Of a DNA stretch of 64,000 nt, positions 34,253-45,028 are shown piece after piece (positions within the stretch are counted from its first letter, which is position 1; every line of letters begins with the position of its first letter). The notes beneath the pieces were generated by a model that saw nothing but the letters and a program-made list of their open reading frames with translations, searched no databases and was not told the origin of the DNA. The stretch covers positions 20,076,591-20,140,590 of the forward strand of contig NC_065879.2 in NCBI RefSeq assembly GCF_932274485.2, given 5' to 3'. The stretch comes from Patella vulgata (lineage: Eukaryota; Mollusca; Gastropoda; Patellidae). A program made the position numbers and the translations under genes.

Positions 34253-37200
34253 ATGAGAATATCAAGCTATGCAAAGAAGAATTGGATAAAGTTTTTTGTC
34301 GTTTTAGTGTTTCTATCATATGTTGTACATTTCAACAGATTGACTATAGAATATATGTACGGTAAGTCCAGTATTTACAAAAAATGAAATGAAATGAAAT
34401 GGGGTTTAACGGCCTACTGTCTTGCTCCTAAACTGGGCTAATGAAGACGGGCAGACGCCACACAGTGTGCTATGAATGAAATTGTGCCCGGGCTGCGCCA
34501 CTACAGCCTACTCTTATATCGAATTCCAACTGCCAGGGGATCTTTTACGTGCACGCCAATGTGTACATGGGACCTCGGTTTTTGTACCATCCGAACGACT
34601 AGACAAGGGGAAACCACGTTGAAAAATCTGGATGAACTTTCTCGACCAATGCAAGGTTTGAACACCCGACCTCCAGGCTAGCGAGCCAGCGTCTTACCCA
34701 CTTAGCCAGGTGATCCCTTATTTACAATAAAAGATATTTACGATAAATGCAGTATTTACAATAGAACATATGTACGGTAAGTCCAGTATTTACAATAAAA
34801 CATATGATAAGTCTGGTATTTACAATAAAACATATGTATGATAAGTTCAGTATTGTCCCTTTCGTCTAATGGTTTGGGTGCAGCTATGGCGGGTGCGGTA
34901 CGATTACTCTATCTTACCGACATTAACGAGATATAGTCAAAGCATGCTGGCGCCATTTATAAAACGATACAAAACGAGGTTGCGCCGACTATGCTTACGA
35001 AGACGGGCATACCATACAGTGAGCTATATGAGCAAATTTGCCCGGACAGCGACACAACGACTTACTCCTATATTAAGGGTTCTTTTACGTACACGCCAAT
35101 GTACACACAGGACCTCGGTTTTTCGTCCCATCCGATCGACTATACGTTGTTCATTGTTAGGCCATCTATCCTGCACCACTGGCAAGTGGGAATGTCGGCC
35201 AACACTGGTATCGCTCACGCGACTTCCAGGTTAGCGGACCAACGTCTTACTCACTGAGATACCGTGGCTCCCATCGCCATTTTTAATCGTCATTAAATCC
35301 TTTAAGGTAGAAAGTGTCAATTATTAATAATACTTCGGGCATATATCTCCGTTAATTTTAACTACCTTCATCAATTGGTATAGCGCTGAGTGTTCCAGCT
35401 AAAAAGCTGCCCCAGGACGCTCTTCACAATTAAAATACATATAACGTGAAACAACAGTTTTAAAACATTAAGAAATTAAAATTTTAACATGTTCACAGTT
35501 TAAAGTAGCTAAGTCTCTAACTCAATATCATCCAAAGTCTTCGACATTGAAAACACGAATTATTTGTCAATTTAAATCAACATTGATGTTGTGATCTTAC
35601 CGGGAAAAGATGGATTTCCGATATCCAATATTTAAGACAAAATAAATACTTTAGCATTGGTACACGAATCGGTGTTGACTGGTTTGTTGGCGTGCTCGGG
35701 GCAGTCCTCTCCCGCACTCACCGATTTTATTATCGAATCCCGAATAACGTGCTTACTGGTTAATCGGGGTTCGCGAATAACGAATAGCGCGCCAGTACGT
35801 TATTCGGGATTCGAGATTCGGCAGTAAAACAGACCGGCCTGACTTCCTTCTGACCATTTCCTCGCTGCCTCCTACCGTAGGGGTAATTGAACGTTAGGTG
35901 GCCGACTCGGCTAGCAAGGAGATGAGTAGGGGGTTGACTGGTTTTTTGGAGTGCACGGGGCAGTCCTCTATGCCGAATAACGAGCCAGCGGGAGAAGACT
36001 GTCCCGTGCATGCCAACAAACCAGTCAACATCCTAGTCGCTTGACAAACGGTCGTCGGTCACCCGACGTTCACTTACCCCTACGATCGGAGGAATTGAGG
36101 AAATTGGTAAGTCGGTCTATTTTACTGCTGAATTCCGAATCCCGAATAACGTGCTGGCCCGTTATTCGTAATTCGGTAATAAAACAGGTGATTACTGGAG
36201 AGGACTGCCCCGTGCACTCCAACAAACCAGTCAACACCCTAATCGCTTGACAAACGCTCGTCTCCGTGATAGCCCCCCCCCCCCCCCCAACGTTCACATA
36301 CCCCTACGGTCGGAGGTAGCGAGAAAATGATCAGATGCAAGGTAGGCCAGTCTGTCTTAGTGCCGAATCCCGAATAACGTGCCAACTTCACGTTGACTCA
36401 CCAGTTTCAGTTATTACTGTAGAAACATGTATTAAGCGTTTATCAGCAAAGCTTAGTGTTGAAAGTTTAATACTATCTGTTTTAGGACGTACTTGATTTC
36501 ATGATCAGTTATGCTAGATTCCGGAAATCGTGATTTTAATCGTGGAGTAATCGTTGTAATCCTATCGGGTTTTATCATATATTGAGGTCAGTCGTAGCAA
36601 TCGGGTTGGTCGTATCGAAATGTATCCGAACGTATCTGCGCGTACGAGATCGTGGCCTCAATAGGGACAATCACACGACAGTTGGAACGTAGCAATACAG
36701 AGATCGTAAATCATGCGGCTAGAGTATTGCGCTGGGTACTTTCCCGCTTTCCCGCTAGCGTTGGTGCAGAAAGAGCAGGGCGTATTTCTAAGATGGTTGG
36801 CATCAAAATCCCTTCTGAACACAGAGAACTCTATTCGAGAGTAGATCTCTGCCCTAAATACACAAAAAGACGAATTAAACCTTTTCAATTCTATTAAATG
36901 AAAGCAGAATATATACTTCTCAAAATTTCGAAATATAATAAGTGTTTTCAACTAAAATCGTCGATTTGGGACTTAAAGTTTCGGTCAACTAGCTTAGTTC
37001 CTGTTCTCAAGCGGGGCTAACTGTAGACAGACAGCCTAAGTTTAGTTATTGTAACAATTTCCGTATAATTTGTTTTCTATTGTAACCATCTATCATTATT
37101 GTTCGTATTTTATTATGTCCTCACCCATGTTTCAACTTACTTCATTATTTAGACAATGTGACAGTTTCCGGAATACTGAAACAACAAAGGGAGGCAATAA

Positions 37201-40200
37201 AGGAAATAGAAGGTATTTTTTTAAAATTTAATTATTTTTACCCTTGATTTAGTTTGATGGTACGAAACACTTCGTACGTATAAGCTCAAATCGGACCTAG
37301 ATGTTGTGGTATAGTGTTCAATAAACATTTTGATGGACGAAACGTTATCACGTAACAAATCAACCATTTTGACAAATGTGCCATGAAGGCTATACTCTAC
37401 TTGGTTTGGAGAGACAGCGCGAGAGAGGGGCAGAGAATGGGAGAGAGTGAGTACAAGAGAGACAGAGAGAGACAGAGTTAAACCACACACACTGGGGCAT
37501 TTCGGGACTAACTTATAGTTCTGTTGTAGGGTCTATAGCTGTGTGAGGAACCCGGAGAAAACCCACGTGGTTGGGCAAGCGACCCTACTCCTTATCACAC
37601 ACAAGGGGTTAATCGAAACCCCGTCCACTTGACTCAATGACAGACCATGTGATTTGTGCCATTATACTGTCTACTTTCGATTTTAAACATTGATACATAT
37701 AACATATTACCAAAATAATATATTTTCAGTAACAGATAACCATGTAATAAAAAAGGATGTAGCGGATATTATGAAACCAACGGTAAATATATACTTTAAT
37801 AAACGCTAAGATCCTCCTTTGATAAATGCGAACAAATCGCTACTACGTTCCTTATTTGGGGGTTCTTTTTGGGCCAGTGCGATTTTCTCAAGTAATTGTG
37901 TCAACTTTATCCATCAACATCGCAGCATTACCAGTTTTGCTGATATAATTAGATTTGGGTCGTACGTTGGTGTCTGTTTTCGTATATATGTTGTTTGAGT
38001 ACAGCCCAGTACAGTATACACGGTCATTAATAAGACGTTTTAGTTCAGTTGTTGTTGTTGTTGTTCGCAGGGTTAAACGCCCGCGTCCACCGAATGTGAT
38101 ATCGCATTATATTCCGCGCATGTGCAGGGGTCTTTATTGTGGACGCAAACCGGATTATCCGGAGTAGACATGTTGAGGAGGGTCCACATATCAGGGATCC
38201 AAACCACGACCGTAAGCCAGAGGTGGCGGGACAGCTAGAGCCCAAAGTGCGACACTCTAGACCACTAGACCTGACCGTTCATTTATTGCAGGGGTGGCCA
38301 ACCTTTTGCATACCATTTGTCAATTTGGTCATACAACTCTTGTACCCCCGTCCACTTCTTGTAAAAGTTTATTGTGGGTTCAGTGTGCTAGTGCTTTAAC
38401 GCGTGCGCGGGAAATCATAACATCTGTCATTGAGTCAAGTGGCGTGGTTTCGATCCCCCGCTTGTACGTGACAAACAGTAGGGTCGCCTGTCCAACTTCG
38501 TGGGTTTTCTCCAGGTTCTCCGATTTCCTGCCACTGCTAAAGACCCCTACGCGCAAACGAATTATTGAATTAAAACTGAACCATATGTTAGTCCCGAAAT
38601 GACATGTTTTGTGTCGAGTGCACGTTAAAATCCATTTCTCTCTCTCTGTAAAAGTTTATTATAGACATTATAATTAGCTTTTTTATGGGACGATCGCAGA
38701 ACAAAAGTCCATATTCCATAGTTTGATGAATTAAGCATATTTTAACTGAAAACAGAATAATATGTAAGAAGACAACATTTGCTAAAATAAATGTGCACGA
38801 AAATAATAAAATCGCTAAAAATAATTAATAGGCTTACTGCCTCACTTTATTATTATCACAGCTATGCAACGCGCCACATTTGACGCATGCACTGGAGTTT
38901 GGCCATCCTTAATTTATCAAATAAACTAATACTGCTGCTTGGGTAGGAAAAAGTTCCAGCATTCATAGTGGTCTAAGTTAAACTGTAAAGAAAACAGACA
39001 ATTGAGAGGTATAAGATCTACAAGTGCGTTTTTTTTACATGTAATATAGAAAATAGTTATTTATTAAAATTAAATGTCATCTGATTAAAGCACATATCCT
39101 ATTTCGTTTCGTTTTTTATAGTTCAAAATTTCGTTTTACTTGTCTTTACTACACTAGGATCTGAAAGAGTTTTTTATCATTGACGTGTTCTGGATGATGT
39201 GAGGGATTAGCCCATGAAACAGTCTGTTACGGCGAGCTCTTCGCAATCCACTAGAAACGTCAATGCTGATCGGTTAATCAAATGTCTGACGTCGTAGGGT
39301 CAAAAGTCGCTCGTATGACCTCTGACGTGACCTATCACTACATCCGCTCAGATCTTCATGTAGTGTCGGCCATCGAAAGTATAAAAAAAACGAAACGAAA
39401 TATAGATCTGTATTTTAATCAGATTGAATTGTGAATGTAGATTATAAATATTTCTTGTATTTGTAGTTTGTTCCTGACAATGACCGGGTATCCACCAAAG
39501 GTAAATTTGGGTTTATAAATAATCAAACTTATATTGAAAATTTGCGAGAGAGAGAGAGAGAGAGAGAGAAAGCGAGAGAGAGAGAGAGAAAGAGAGACAG
39601 GAGGGAGAGGGGGTGTGTGTCAACACGACACAAGTTAGGCCATTTCGGGTATGGTTTAATTTTATTTCAATACTTCGTTTGAGCTTTATGGTCATTAGTA
39701 GTGGGAGGAAAACGGGTGACCCGGAAAAAATCAAGCGACCCTCTGGGCGTGTGGTACTTAAGCCATTTGGCTCAATGACAGACCTTATGATCTAAAGCGC
39801 GCGTGTTGGACAATTTGCTCAGCGCCCCTCGGTTTACAGACTACGTAAACCAGAATAGTAGCACTAAAGCCTATAACACACCAAAGTCGCGTTGTGAAGC
39901 TGGAGAAGGTCTTGTGAATCGGGTGCAGATCATGTTGAAAAGGCATTTAATAGATCTCGTCTCGACGAGTGACCGTGTGTTGGGAGTCTGAGAGTGATCT
40001 TGTTACATCGTATCGGGATCGTGTTAACGTCTGATTGGATCGTCTTGATCCTTGATCGGGTTGAGAGCGTGTTGGGGTCTTGTTTGATTGTATCGACATC
40101 ATGCAGATACCGAGACTGTCAACCTTGGAGACTGGTGGAAGCATGTTTATCAAATTTGTACCGCAATTATACGCAACCTGCTAGAAATTGTGAGTCTCCT

Positions 40201-41364
40201 TGGATCGCCAAACATTTTAGATCTGGTCCGTACTTTATGCACAATATGAAACTACACGCCTATTTTTGATCATCATTCATACTATTCTGCAGAGGTCGTG
40301 ATGGATCCAGACAGGATCTCTACAGTGTCTGGACAGAAGCAAGTTTGTCGTGTTGAGGTCGATCACTCGTCGGGTAGAGGTCAAGTTGATGCCTTTTCAA
40401 CAAGACCTTCACCCGATTCACGATAACCTGATGGCGAGCCTCGCGATCCAAGAAGTCCTTATACAGCTTTACAACGCGACTCAAAATAATATGAGTCGCG
40501 GTGGTTCGAGCTTTGGTGTGAAAAATGTGTTTGAAAATAGTATCCGGAGCTTGGAATCTACTCAAAGCGTGCCGCGTCGTGATTAATTAGACTGAAATTC
40601 TAAAAAGACAGAACGACATAATAAGTTTTATTAGATCTAAATGATTTATAATTTCAGGATTTTTGACTATTGGTATTCCAACTGTACAACGTAAAGGTGC
40701 TGTTTATATTTTCTCAACACTCGAATCTCTGGTGAACAATTCCAGACCTAAAACAAAACACGCGTGGGAAGTTAAAATCGTCATTTTATTTGCCGATACC
40801 AACAAGACTTACAATGACGAACTTGCCAAAAACATAACAATTGTCTATCATGATCTGATTGACCAAAAGGTGATGCATCTTGTGACAATTCCAGGCAATT
40901 ATTATCCCGACTTAGATCATTTAAAAATAACTTATAATGATTCCACTGTGCGTGTCAAATGGCGGTCTAAACAGAATCTGGATTACGCATATTTGATGGC
41001 GTATTCCGCAAATCTGTCTCAGTATTATTTACAACTAGAAGATGACTTGCTTACTAGAGAAGGATACCTTGACAACATCAAAGAATTTATTAAAGAACAT
41101 AAAAAGCACGACTGGGCAATGCTAGATTTTAACGAATCGGGATTTATAGGTAAATTGTACCATAGCCCAGATATTGTCAAACTCGCAACTGTATTGAAAT
41201 CATTTTTTAACGAAAAACCATGTGATTATTTGATATCAGACTTTTTGAAACTGATGCTTCAACAGAAACGATATTACTACAAGCCAAAATTATTCAGACA
41301 TCTGGGGTTACATTCTTCTTTATCCATCAACAAACGAGTGACAGATCACCATTTTAAAAGATGA
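34253..41364 (+). CDS. MGAT4-like: GT54 (MGAT4-type) beta-1,4-N-acetylglucosaminyltransferase, 5 exons
   Basis: Coding exons by splice signals and phase: 34253-34361, 37153-37212, 37730-37782, 39467-39500 and 40658-41364; 963 nt, 320 aa. Residues 1-36 give a short cytosolic tail (MRISSYAKKN) and a signal anchor (FFVVLVFLSYVV), so a type II Golgi protein. Residues 37-85 are a stalk with sequon NVT (38) and helical LKQQREAIKEIE. The catalytic domain starts at FLTIGIPTVQRK, then NYYPDLDHLK, VKWRSKQNLDYAYLM, YYLQLEDD (E213-D214-D215, the acidic metal/nucleotide-sugar motif), ESGFIGKLYHS and LFRHLGLHSSL. Known role: adds beta-1,4-GlcNAc to the alpha-1,3 mannose arm of N-glycans. Vertebrate MGAT4A/B are about 530 aa; here about 150 C-terminal residues after HLGLHSSL are absent and the stalk is short. 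The first exon has a strong acceptor (TTCTTCATAG at 34218-34227), implying an upstream untranslated exon. MGAT4A/B/C cannot be distinguished. Confidence 0.9.
34385..34717 (-). repeat. SINE A, full length, in GT54 intron 1
   Basis: Tail ATGAAATGAAATGGGG at the left, then CCTACTGTCTTGCTCC, the ATCGAATTCCAACTGCC block and ACGTGCACGCCAATGTG. Ends with CTAGCGAGCCAGCGTCTTAC then CCACTTAGCC, the complement of the tRNA-like head. Confidence 0.9.
34975..35271 (-). repeat. SINE A, near full length
   Basis: TACGAAGACGGGCATACC, ACGTACACGCCAATGTACAC, GACCTCGGTTTTTCGTCC and, at the right, CTTACTCACTGAGATACCGTGG. The tail at the left is lost. It lies next to short ACATATG/AAGTCCAGTATTTACA repeats (34335-34860). 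Confidence 0.85.
35672..36400. repeat. Compound fold-back element in GT54 intron 1
   Basis: TTGACTGGTTTGTTGGCGTG then CTCGGGGCAGTCCTCT (35674-35713) recurs imperfectly at 35932 and appears inverted at 36201-36237 (GAGGACTGCCCCGTGCACTCC). GAATCCCGAATAACGTGC and its inverse occur repeatedly (for example 35736, 35798, 36140, 36365). A poly-C run lies at 36272-36288. No ORF of note, and no boundaries or target duplication could be fixed. Confidence 0.7.
37430..37670 (-). repeat. SINE B, in GT54 intron 2
   Basis: GA-rich tail at the left (37410-37480), then ACACTGGGGCATTTCGGGAC, GGAGAAAACCCACGTGGTTG, CGACCCTACTCCTTATCACA and CCACTTGACTCAATGACAG. The tRNA-like head is only partly kept. Confidence 0.8.
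38043..38275 (-). repeat. SINE C, tRNA-derived, AAC-repeat tail
   Basis: In the reverse orientation it opens GGTCTAGTGGTCTAGAGTG (A-box-like) and GTGGTTTGGATCCCTG (B-box-like), runs through CACATGCGCGGAATATAATG, and ends GGGCGTTTAACCCTGCGAAC followed by AAC repeats (38045-38066 on + as GTT repeats). It is a third tRNA-headed family, in GT54 intron 3. Confidence 0.7.
38289..38911 (+). mobile_element. hAT-type MITE interrupted by a SINE B
   Basis: Left end CAGGGGTGGCCAACCTTTT; the right end inverted reads TAAGGATGGCCAAACTCC. Flanking 8-mers ATTTATTG (38281-38288) and ATTTATCA (38912-38919) match at six of eight positions. GGGGTGGCCAA-like termini and 8-bp duplications are typical of hAT elements. 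Without the SINE it would be about 335 bp with no coding capacity. Confidence 0.7.
38374..38646 (+). repeat. SINE B with 14-bp target duplication
   Basis: Flanked by TGTAAAAGTTTATT at 38360-38373 and 38647-38660. Body: GTCATTGAGTCAAGTGGCGT, TCGCCTGTCCAACTTCGTGG, GACCCCTACGCGCAAACGAA, tail GTGCACGTTAAAATCCATTT and TCTC repeats. The perfect duplication shows true retroposition into the hAT MITE. Confidence 0.93.
39079..39424. repeat. MITE D copy 1, in GT54 intron 3
   Basis: Ends: ATCTGATTAAAGCACATAT on the left, inverse of ATCTGATTAAAATACAGATC on the right. Next inside both ends is a TTTCGTTTCGTTTTTTATA-like block. Matches the inverted copy at 60798-61167 along most of its length. No coding capacity. 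Confidence 0.8.
39545..39820 (-). repeat. SINE B, in GT54 intron 4
   Basis: Long GA tract (39545-39600, complement of the TCTC tail), CACGACACAAGTTAGGCC, GGAGGAAAACGGGTGACC, TTTGGCTCAATGACAGACC and the head remnant AAAGCGCGCGTGTTGGAC. Confidence 0.85.
39855..40562. repeat. Fold-back element in GT54 intron 4
   Basis: Left arm about 39862-39975 (ACACACCAAAGTCGCGTTGT ... CTTGTGAATCGGGTG ... GAAAAGGCATTTAATAG) is matched inverted at about 40375-40535 (CTTTTCAACAAGACCTTCA ... CACCCGATTCACGA). Between them are GATC-rich short repeats (40000-40330). No coding features. Confidence 0.65.
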
Positions 41365-41552
41365 GTTATGGCAAGTTTTGTATGCTTTGTGTGGAATTTT
41401 TCCCCGCAAGAGTTCCACAGTAGAGACAACCATCGGAACCTGTTCAGGCTTTAATATGATAGTGTAACTATATAAACAAATATGTAGTTTGTTTTCTTTT
41501 CAAACATCTTATTTATTTATATATCCACCTGAGAGCTGTTTCCAGAACGTTT

Positions 41553-41559
<7 letters not shown>

Positions 41560-41596
<37 letters not shown>
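41560..41596. repeat. TA microsatellite
   Basis: About 20 TA repeats directly beside the left end of Tc1 copy 3, whose TA target lies in the array. Confidence 0.95.
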
Positions 41597-41597
<1 letters not shown>

Positions 41598-43033
41598 TCT
41601 TCAAAAAAGTAGGAGACATTCAGAAACAATACAAAACTGCGGAAATGCACTGCTGTTTTTATTAGAGGTAACCAGTGTATGTTAATAACAGGCCAATTGC
41701 CTACACATGAACATAAACAGTTCACATGGGCGGCTTATCTGACGGAACCATTTCACTCGCAAAGAGATACACTGTCAAAAGTGAAAATGGACGTTTTTGA
41801 TTTTTGTCTTAATAATGAGTAATTGCTCCACCAATCCTCAGACATTCAGCAATTCGTCGTGACATGCTCCTAATCAACCGCCCAATCACGATTTGGGGCA
41901 ATCTGACCCACTCCTCTCGCAGTGCCATGGCCAATTCTTGCAGTGTTGCCCGTCTCTTGATCATGTCCCGGACATGCTCTATAGGGGAAGGTCAGGACTC
42001 GTGGCTGGCTAAGGCATATGGACAATATGGTAACGCTGGAGGTAGTCATTCACAACACGAGCATTATCATCTTGAAAGATGAAACGTCGACCTGCACGTT
42101 GAGCAAAAGGTAGAACTATCGGTGCCAGGATGCGGTCACTGTAGTACACACCAGTGACCCTTCCTTGAACAATATGCAAGTCCGTTTTGCCAGTCATGGT
42201 GATTCCTCCCCACACCATAACAGACCCACGCCCGAATCTACCATGCTGTCTCCAAAACGCGAGCACTCCATCCGTGAAATCCAGAGTAAATCTGGACTCA
42301 TCTGAGAACATTACACGCGCACATCGACGATTACCCCAATTTCTACGCTGCCTACACCATTGACGCCTGTTTTCCATGTTCTGGCGAGTTAATGGATGCA
42401 CAACACGCGATCGTCGCGCATGCCGTCGTTTGGGGTGTAACACGAATTCCTATAACTTGGTACAAGTTTACAGAAAGCTGATTGGCCGTTTGTCCTCGAT
42501 TTCGCACGACCTGTGTACGAATGTATCGATCCTGGGCTTGTGTAGTGGCTCTAGGACGTCCTGAACGAGGTCTATCATCAACATTGTGTGTTTGTTGGTA
42601 CCGATTCCACAATCTGCTGATCACAGACTGTGACACATTAAACATGCTGGCTACTGCTCGCTGTGTAGAACCCATTTGAAGCATGCCAATAGCACGTAGA
42701 TGTTCATCATGTTGAAGACGTCTCATTGCAAATGAAACGTAACACACTAAAGCAAAGATACGCTAAACGGTAAATCTTATGCAAGAACCGATAAGAAAGC
42801 AAACATGGATAGAATAAACCAGCACGCGGCAGTTTTCATCAACCCTTCCTTGAAGTGTCAAATTTGACAATGAACCCCTCCCACATGTATGGCGCTATTG
42901 CGTGTCGCATGTGCAGCTCAGTGGTTCATCTGTGAACATACTCTCAAAGCATATTAAGTGTCCATGACTATTTATCATATCACAACCTGTATAGGTATTT
43001 GCATCTGAATATCCCCTTCTTGTCTTTGAAGAG
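41597..43033 (-). mobile_element. Tc1/mariner element, copy 3 (related subfamily, decayed)
   Basis: TA flanks at 41595-41596 and 43034-43035. The ends CTCTTCAAAAAAGTAGGAGA and (inverted right) CTCTTCAAAGACAAGAAGG are imperfect inverted repeats similar to those of copies 1 and 2. It carries a broken transposase on -. Confidence 0.9.
41860..42726 (-). pseudogene. Tc1 transposase relic
   Basis: Starts MRRLQHDEHLRAIGMLQMG, with an HTH (AVASMFNVSQSVISRLWNRY) and TTQAQDRYIRT. After a frame change near 42400 it continues RRWCRQRRNWGNRR-like, FSDESRFTLDF, GRGSVMVWGGITMTG and RRFIFQDDNAR. There follows a second disturbance: a deletion after DDNAR removes the CH... segment, then SPIEH is seen as PSPIEHVRDM near 41980 in another frame. 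Similar to the intact transposase at 28470-29489 but clearly a different subfamily. Confidence 0.88.
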
Positions 43034-43035
43034 TA

Positions 43036-44393
43036 TATATGTATATAGTTAGCTCCGCTAGACACTAATCTAGCTGGCCAATATTGTAAGTCCTAAATCG
43101 ACGATTTTAGTCGAAAACACTATGTATACTTCTAGAATCGTGAGAACTATGTATACCGATTCCATTTAATAAAACTGAAAAACTTTATTTGTTCTTTGTG
43201 TGTATGAGAGATGTGAAACGGAGTAGAACCGCATTACAAAATAGTATACTAATTTTGGGATATGGCGGCCATTCAGTACAGAGATCTATTCTCGAAGTAT
43301 GAAGTAGATGGATCTCTGAGTGCAGAATGAAGTTCAAATAACTAAATTTCATTAAAAATAAGAGTCTATAGTGCTTTGCACGACAAAAGTTCTACGAGTT
43401 ATTGGATTTAGAAAACAATCCATTTTTCCAAAACTTTCTTTTCAGTCATCTCTATCTTCCAGTACTACATTCCACAAGTTTTAGATAAGTGTCTTAAGTA
43501 TGTGGTGTTTTCCGTGATCCATGGAGAAAGCCCTAATCTGATAAAAAAAACATTGACATTATACAACGAACGATAGTAAATCAAATCATTCGCTACGAAA
43601 AGGGAGGTAACTAATGAATATCGACTTTAATTCGACACAGCTCGCCAATTTTTACTATTTATGTCCCGTTCCCTTTTCCATGACGATTTTTGTTGATTTT
43701 TAGGTGTAGAATCGAAGGAAAGGGTTTGAATATACATTGTCCGTCAGGTTTTTGTGAATATTCATGATTTTGAGAAGGAAGGATAAGAGTGGGTTGAAAT
43801 GTAGGGCGGACGGTTGTATGTCTGTTTGTATGCTACTTCCAGTTTGTGTATCTCAAGTTTTCCATGGTGAACCTCATACCAGCTTTTCAGCAAGAAGTGG
43901 CTTCATCTATGGTAGAAAGCGCTCAACCCCACGAAAATTTGGGAAAAAGTTATACGAGAATTAACTTTAAAATCAATGGGGAAATCAATAGTGACCTGTA
44001 GCCAATTGCTTCTTCTCATTCCATTTTTTTTAGAAATTAATTGTCTCGTTCTCCCCTTTCCTTTCCCTTTTGTCTGATATGTCTTTTTAATTTTTTGGTC
44101 AAGAATTGACGAAAAGAGTTTGAATTTATAATTTCTACCAGATTTTCGTGAATAGTCATGATTTTGAGGCGGAAGTAGTAATCAGATATGAATTAGGAAA
44201 AAGACGTACAAAAGTTGAGAATATAGATTCCCTTGACCGGGCGTAGCAAAATATATAGATGGTCAACATCCTTAAATACTTCTGACATGTTGGGCTATTT
44301 GTGGTTATAAAGATTAAGATTATCGGAATGTTCAAAAACAATGGGAGTAAACAGTGCGCTCATACTATTATCAAGTACTATAGCTGCCACTCA
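43036..44393. other. Gene-free stretch with shared repeat strings
   Basis: 43090-43125 (GTCCTAAATCGACGATTTTA) is the inverse of 36941-36972. Two diverged copies of GTGAATATTCATGATTTTGAG lie near 43753 and 44148. No gene is recognised; the frame 43764-43964 has no motif. Confidence 0.5.
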
Positions 44394-44788
44394 TTAAAGA
44401 TACATTATGGGAGATTAGACAAAGAGCTGACAGTTCTCACTATAATAGTTAAAAACTAGATAATGTAAAGGGATTTTGCTGAAAATTTTAGTCAAAGTGA
44501 CCCATTCTGAACCCAGATTTTAGCGATTGAATTTTCGGCATAGCCTCGATTATCGTTACTAAAGTCGGTACGATTAAAAAAAAACATAGTCTCGATTGTC
44601 CATTTCCTGATTAAATCAAGAATGAAAGTGGAACAGCATATAGTCTTCTAATCCAGTAAATATCGCAGGCTAGCGTTGAAATGGTCAGGATAAGTTAATT
44701 AATGTCTAATTAATAATTTAGATAACATTTCAGGCCCAAAGAAAGACTAGCAATAGGCAGATTTAGCTCTTGCGTAATGTATGTTTAA
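44394..44788 (+). mobile_element. MITE C, full-length copy
   Basis: TTAA at both ends. Starts TTAAAGATACATTATGGGAG and ends GCGTAATGTATGTTTAA. Internal landmarks CTGACAGTTCTCACTATAAT and GATAAGTTAATTAATGTC. TTAA targeting suggests a piggyBac-like mobiliser, but the terminal bases are not the canonical CCC. There is no coding capacity. Confidence 0.85.
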
Positions 44789-45028
44789 TAAAGTATTATG
44801 GTAAACTGATGGTTAGTTTAATATAACCAATATAAATGAATTACCATTTTAAAACATCCCAAAGCTTCGTATTTTAAAATGTAGACTATTAAAATTTAAT
44901 GACAACATGTTGATACGGCAATAAAACCAAAACTCAATCTAGTTTACTGGTATAAGAGGGATATTAAAACATTTGAAACCCACAGTACAAAATGTCGAGT
45001 ATTAAACATCGTCTGTCAACTCTGGTAT

